Assembly (NCBI GenBank): GCA_947652855.1
Contig: CANTEO010000083.1
Coordinates: forward strand, 1 to 7,940
Direction: 5' to 3'
Source: an uncultured Roseburia sp.
GTDB taxonomy: Bacteria > Bacillota > Clostridia > Lachnospirales > Lachnospiraceae
DNA: 7,940 nucleotides
The translations under genes and the position numbers were made by a program. Below are positions 6,372 through 7,940 of the stretch, in pieces. The notes under the pieces are model-generated. The model was given only the letters and a program-made list of their open reading frames with translations, ran no database searches and was not told the origin of the DNA. How positions within the stretch are numbered: position 1 is the first letter of the stretch; every line of letters starts with the position of its first letter.

Positions 6372-7163
6372 ATGAGCGTACAGGCAATTTTGATTGCCGC
6401 AGTCATCGTTGGCGGCGTTGGTATTTTTATTGGATTTTTCCTTGGGGTTTCCGGGGAGAAGTTCAAGGTAGAGGTGGATGAGAGGGAGGAGGCAATTTCG
6501 GGCGTCCTTCCGGGAAATAACTGCGGCGGCTGCGGCTACGCGGGCTGCTCGGGCCTTGCGGCGGCAATCGTGAAAGGGGAGGCCCCGGTGAATCAATGCC
6601 CGGTCGGCGGCGCGCCGATTGCGGCGAAGATTGGCGAGATTATGGGGGTTTCCGCGGAGGAAGGCGCAAGGAAGACGGCGTTCGTCAAATGCGCCGGGAC
6701 CTGCGAGAAGGCCGGGCGGGATTATGAATATTCCGGCGTGGAGGACTGCGCGGCCATGGCGTTCGTGCCGGGCGGCGGGCCAAAAACCTGCAATTATGGA
6801 TGCCTGGGCTATGGGAGCTGCGTTAAGGCCTGCCCATTTGACGCCATCCACATTGTGGACGGCATCGCGCTTGTGGACAAAGAGGCCTGCAAGGCGTGCG
6901 GCAAGTGCGTGGCGGCCTGCCCGAAGCATCTGATTGAGCTGGTTCCCTATGACGCGAAGCATCTGGTGCAGTGCAATTCCAAGGACAAGGGCAAGGACGT
7001 GATGAAAGCCTGCTCCGTGGGCTGCATTGGGTGCAAGCTCTGTGAGAAGAACTGCCCGGCCGACGCAGTGCACGTGGCGGACAATATCGCGTATATTGAC
7101 CAGGAGAAATGCACGGGCTGCGGCGTTTGCGCGGAAAAATGCCCGAAGAAGATTATCCTTTGA
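6372..7163 (+). CDS. rnfB: Rnf complex iron-sulfur subunit RnfB (ferredoxin entry site)
   Basis: Receives electrons from reduced ferredoxin on the cytoplasmic face and passes them to the membrane subunits. It has 263 residues: one membrane anchor (about 5-26), then the RnfB 4Fe-4S domain, CGGCGYAGC (51-59) plus C76. Four ferredoxin-type motifs follow: C140, C144, C150, C154; C173, C176, C179, C183; C214 or C218, C221, C224, C228; and C247, C250, C253, C257. C107, C111, C126 and C201 are additional. This multi-cluster form is larger in iron-sulfur content than the proteobacterial protein, which has one RnfB-type and two ferredoxin-type clusters, and is common in clostridial and Bacteroides-type Rnf. 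The ATG is supported by AGGAGG (6357-6362), 9 bases upstream. It is the last gene of the operon; the protein ends six residues after its final cluster cysteine. Confidence 0.97.
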   Translation: MSVQAILIAAVIVGGVGIFIGFFLGVSGEKFKVEVDEREEAISGVLPGNNCGGCGYAGCSGLAAAIVKGEAPVNQCPVGGAPIAAKIGEIMGVSAEEGARKTAFVKCAGTCEKAGRDYEYSGVEDCAAMAFVPGGGPKTCNYGCLGYGSCVKACPFDAIHIVDGIALVDKEACKACGKCVAACPKHLIELVPYDAKHLVQCNSKDKGKDVMKACSVGCIGCKLCEKNCPADAVHVADNIAYIDQEKCTGCGVCAEKCPKKIIL

Positions 7164-7194
7164 TGGGATCGGGGAAAGAATTGTAATATGGCAG

Positions 7195-7233
7195 AGGGGA
7201 ATCGCGGCTTGTAAGGATGCGGATTCCCCTTTT
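7195..7233 (+). terminator. Rho-independent terminator of the rnf operon
   Basis: AGGGGAATC (7195-7203) pairs with GATTCCCCT (7222-7230), a 9-bp GC-rich stem ending in TTTT (7230-7233). Inner GC (7204-7205) with GC (7219-7220) may extend it past a one-base bulge. It lies about 30 bases after the rnfB stop, with no gene between. Confidence 0.88.
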
Positions 7234-7292
7234 GCCGTTTAGGAAGGGGGAGGGGTATTTGTATGAAGTGAATGAAGATGGGGAGGGCGTGA

Positions 7293-7418
7293 CGAGTAAG
7301 GAATACGGAAATATGGGAGCTGGCGCTAGCGGACATATACATAGGCAAGGGCGTGACAAGGATACTGACGCAGGACATAACAGACCAGCGCTTCAACAGC
7401 GCCGTATGTGAGCTATAG
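7293..7418 (+). pseudogene. Fragment resembling a phage tail/baseplate structural protein
   Basis: In the frame beginning at 7293, right after a stop codon (7290-7292), about 41 residues run to a TAG (7416-7418). They include WELALADIYIGKG and, a few residues on, TQDITDQRFNSAVCEL. From memory this resembles a segment of structural proteins in Clostridia prophages, which carry a pattern like ELCLAxxxIxxG, then ITDTRxxxxLCG. The expected following glycine and the rest of the domain are absent; the frame closes with several further stops. There is no start codon or ribosome site. I read it as a remnant of a longer gene. The resemblance is from recall and unverified. Confidence 0.45.
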
Positions 7419-7454
7419 TCAAGTAAGTAGACGCATTTTTAGCAGAAATTTTAA

Positions 7455-7480
7455 GGGAGCGCATACTTAGTTTTGCTCCC
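7455..7480 (-). terminator. Weak terminator-like hairpin
   Basis: GGGAGC (7455-7460) pairs with GCTCCC (7475-7480) around a 14-base loop. On the - strand it is followed by TTAAAATTT, and the stop of the - strand fragment at 7467-7469 falls in the loop. Placement right at the end of that fragment fits a relic terminator, but the stem is short and the loop large. Confidence 0.3.
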
Positions 7481-7678
7481 AGTATAAATCTTCTGCCTCG
7501 TTTGGGGTAAGCAGGTTTTGCGGTTTGTTTCTTCCTTTTTGAGATATTTGAAGAAGCATTCGCAGCATACATTGTAAAAAGGACAGCCTTTTTTGAAAAT
7601 GATTGTACGACGTTTAGAGAATCCAGAAGTTGCCGGAACGAGAAGGCAGTGTACTGGAGAGGCATAAAATACGGACAA
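7467..7678 (-). pseudogene. Possible decayed small coding region, unrecognised
   Basis: Two - strand frames carry protein-like text that would join across a frameshift. One reads IIFKKGCPFYNVCCECFF then KYLKKEE (about 7530-7605). The other reads NLLTPNEAEDLYWEQN followed by TAA (7467-7517). Joined near 7517-7530 they would give a short cysteine-containing protein with an acidic end. The upstream frame has only a TTG start (7676-7678) and no ribosome site. I do not recognise a family, and chance cannot be excluded. Confidence 0.25.
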
Positions 7679-7695
7679 TGGGATAGGAGGGCCAG

Positions 7696-7874
7696 ATGGC
7701 GGGAAACAAGGGAGACAGGGCTGCGAGGGCGCAGGATGCGTTTAAGGAGGAATGGAGACATAAGGTCACCTGCGGCGTATTAATTCCAGGGGTGTTGCGC
7801 TGCAGAGGGCAGCGGAGGCGGCGAGGAACGCGCTTGAGGCAAAAAAGGTCAAGGCCAAGGTTTCCGGGCAGTAA
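7696..7874 (+). pseudogene. Small ORF with strong ribosome site, probably frameshifted
   Basis: ATG 7696 follows AGGAGGG (7685-7691) by 4 bases and starts MAGNKGDRAARAQDAFKEEW, a plausible hydrophilic helical protein. In the same frame the sequence later becomes an arginine-rich run of low plausibility, ending at a TGA near 7884. In another frame, from 7764, a cleaner ending appears: INSRGVALQRAAEAARNALE then AKKVKAKVSGQ and a TAA (7872-7874). This second part is an alanine/lysine/glutamate-rich likely helix. The simplest reading is one small gene broken by an indel around 7755-7775. The family is unknown. Confidence 0.35.
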
Positions 7875-7940
7875 GGGGGATTGACCAGGACAAACGCATG
7901 AGTGAATAAATTGTGAACAAATACCACCGTTACAGGAAAT

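Larger units (their letters stand above)
7234..7940. other. Gene-poor 700-base region with decayed coding fragments
   Basis: No reading frame here has both a good start and a recognisable complete product. Coding-like pieces change frame and strand: a phage-like piece (7293-7418, +), weak - strand pieces (7467-7678) and a broken small gene (7696-7874, +). Base use varies along the region, from AT-rich in the middle (about 7410-7620) to GC-rich near 7700-7870. After 7874 I see nothing definite; a GTG at 7913 opens a frame that runs off the window without a ribosome site. The pattern fits a decayed prophage or mobile-element junction, which is inference. Confidence 0.5.

Noticed and set aside
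6318..7073. A 251-residue - strand open frame opposite rnfB
   Set aside because: Long only because GC-rich coding sequence lacks antisense stops; no motif or ribosome site, and rnfB is certain.
7217..7411. A 64-residue + frame starting inside the rnf terminator
   Set aside because: Its ATG lies in the terminator hairpin with no ribosome site, and the phage-like reading in another frame explains part of the same bases better.
7576..7594. AAAAAGG/CCTTTTT hairpin as a terminator
   Set aside because: Only two G-C pairs in the stem and no gene ends beside it; it may be chance.
7913..7940. GTG-started frame running off the window end
   Set aside because: Nine codons only, with no ribosome site; cannot be judged without downstream sequence.
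1..7940. CRISPR array, tRNA, rRNA or intact insertion sequence
   Set aside because: No regularly spaced repeats, cloverleaf-like or rRNA-like stretches, or transposase gene with flanking inverted repeats were seen on either strand.

Overview
The window looks like chromosomal DNA of an anaerobic Gram-positive bacterium of the Clostridia, most likely Lachnospiraceae-like. The evidence is the rnf gene order C-D-G-E-A-B, strong AGGAGG-type ribosome sites, TATAAT promoters in AT-rich gaps, and GC-rich coding sequence with many GCG, GGC and ACG codons. The taxonomic call is inference from gene order and protein character; no search was possible.

Layout. (1) 2-676, + strand: the C-terminal part of a CheR-type protein-glutamate methyltransferase. 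Its N-terminal helical domain is cut off by the window edge or lost. (2) 695-727: a strong hairpin shared as terminator by two convergent genes. (3) 726-1844, - strand: a YprB-like DEDD-family exonuclease-type protein. (4) 1845-2121: a divergent control region with one extended -10 promoter on each strand. (5) 2122-7163, + strand: a complete six-gene rnf operon, rnfC-rnfD-rnfG-rnfE-rnfA-rnfB, closed by a terminator at 7195-7233. (6) 7234-7940: about 700 bases without an intact gene. They hold coding-like scraps in different frames, including a probable fragment of a phage tail or baseplate structural protein, so this looks like a decayed prophage or other mobile-element scar.

The rnf genes encode a membrane ferredoxin:NAD+ oxidoreductase. 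In the known scheme electrons from reduced ferredoxin enter the iron-sulfur protein RnfB, cross the membrane through RnfA/RnfE and the flavins bound to RnfG and RnfD, and return to NAD+ on RnfC while Na+ or H+ is pumped out. All expected cofactor motifs are present: two 4Fe-4S motifs in RnfC, flavinylation SGAT motifs in RnfD and RnfG, paired membrane cysteines in RnfA and RnfE, and at least five 4Fe-4S motifs in RnfB. The ApbE flavin transferase needed to attach the flavins is not in the window.

I see no wholly new system here. The points most worth checking are the cysteine-rich tail of RnfE, the extra cysteines in RnfB, the divergent promoter pair, and the broken phage-like region after the operon.
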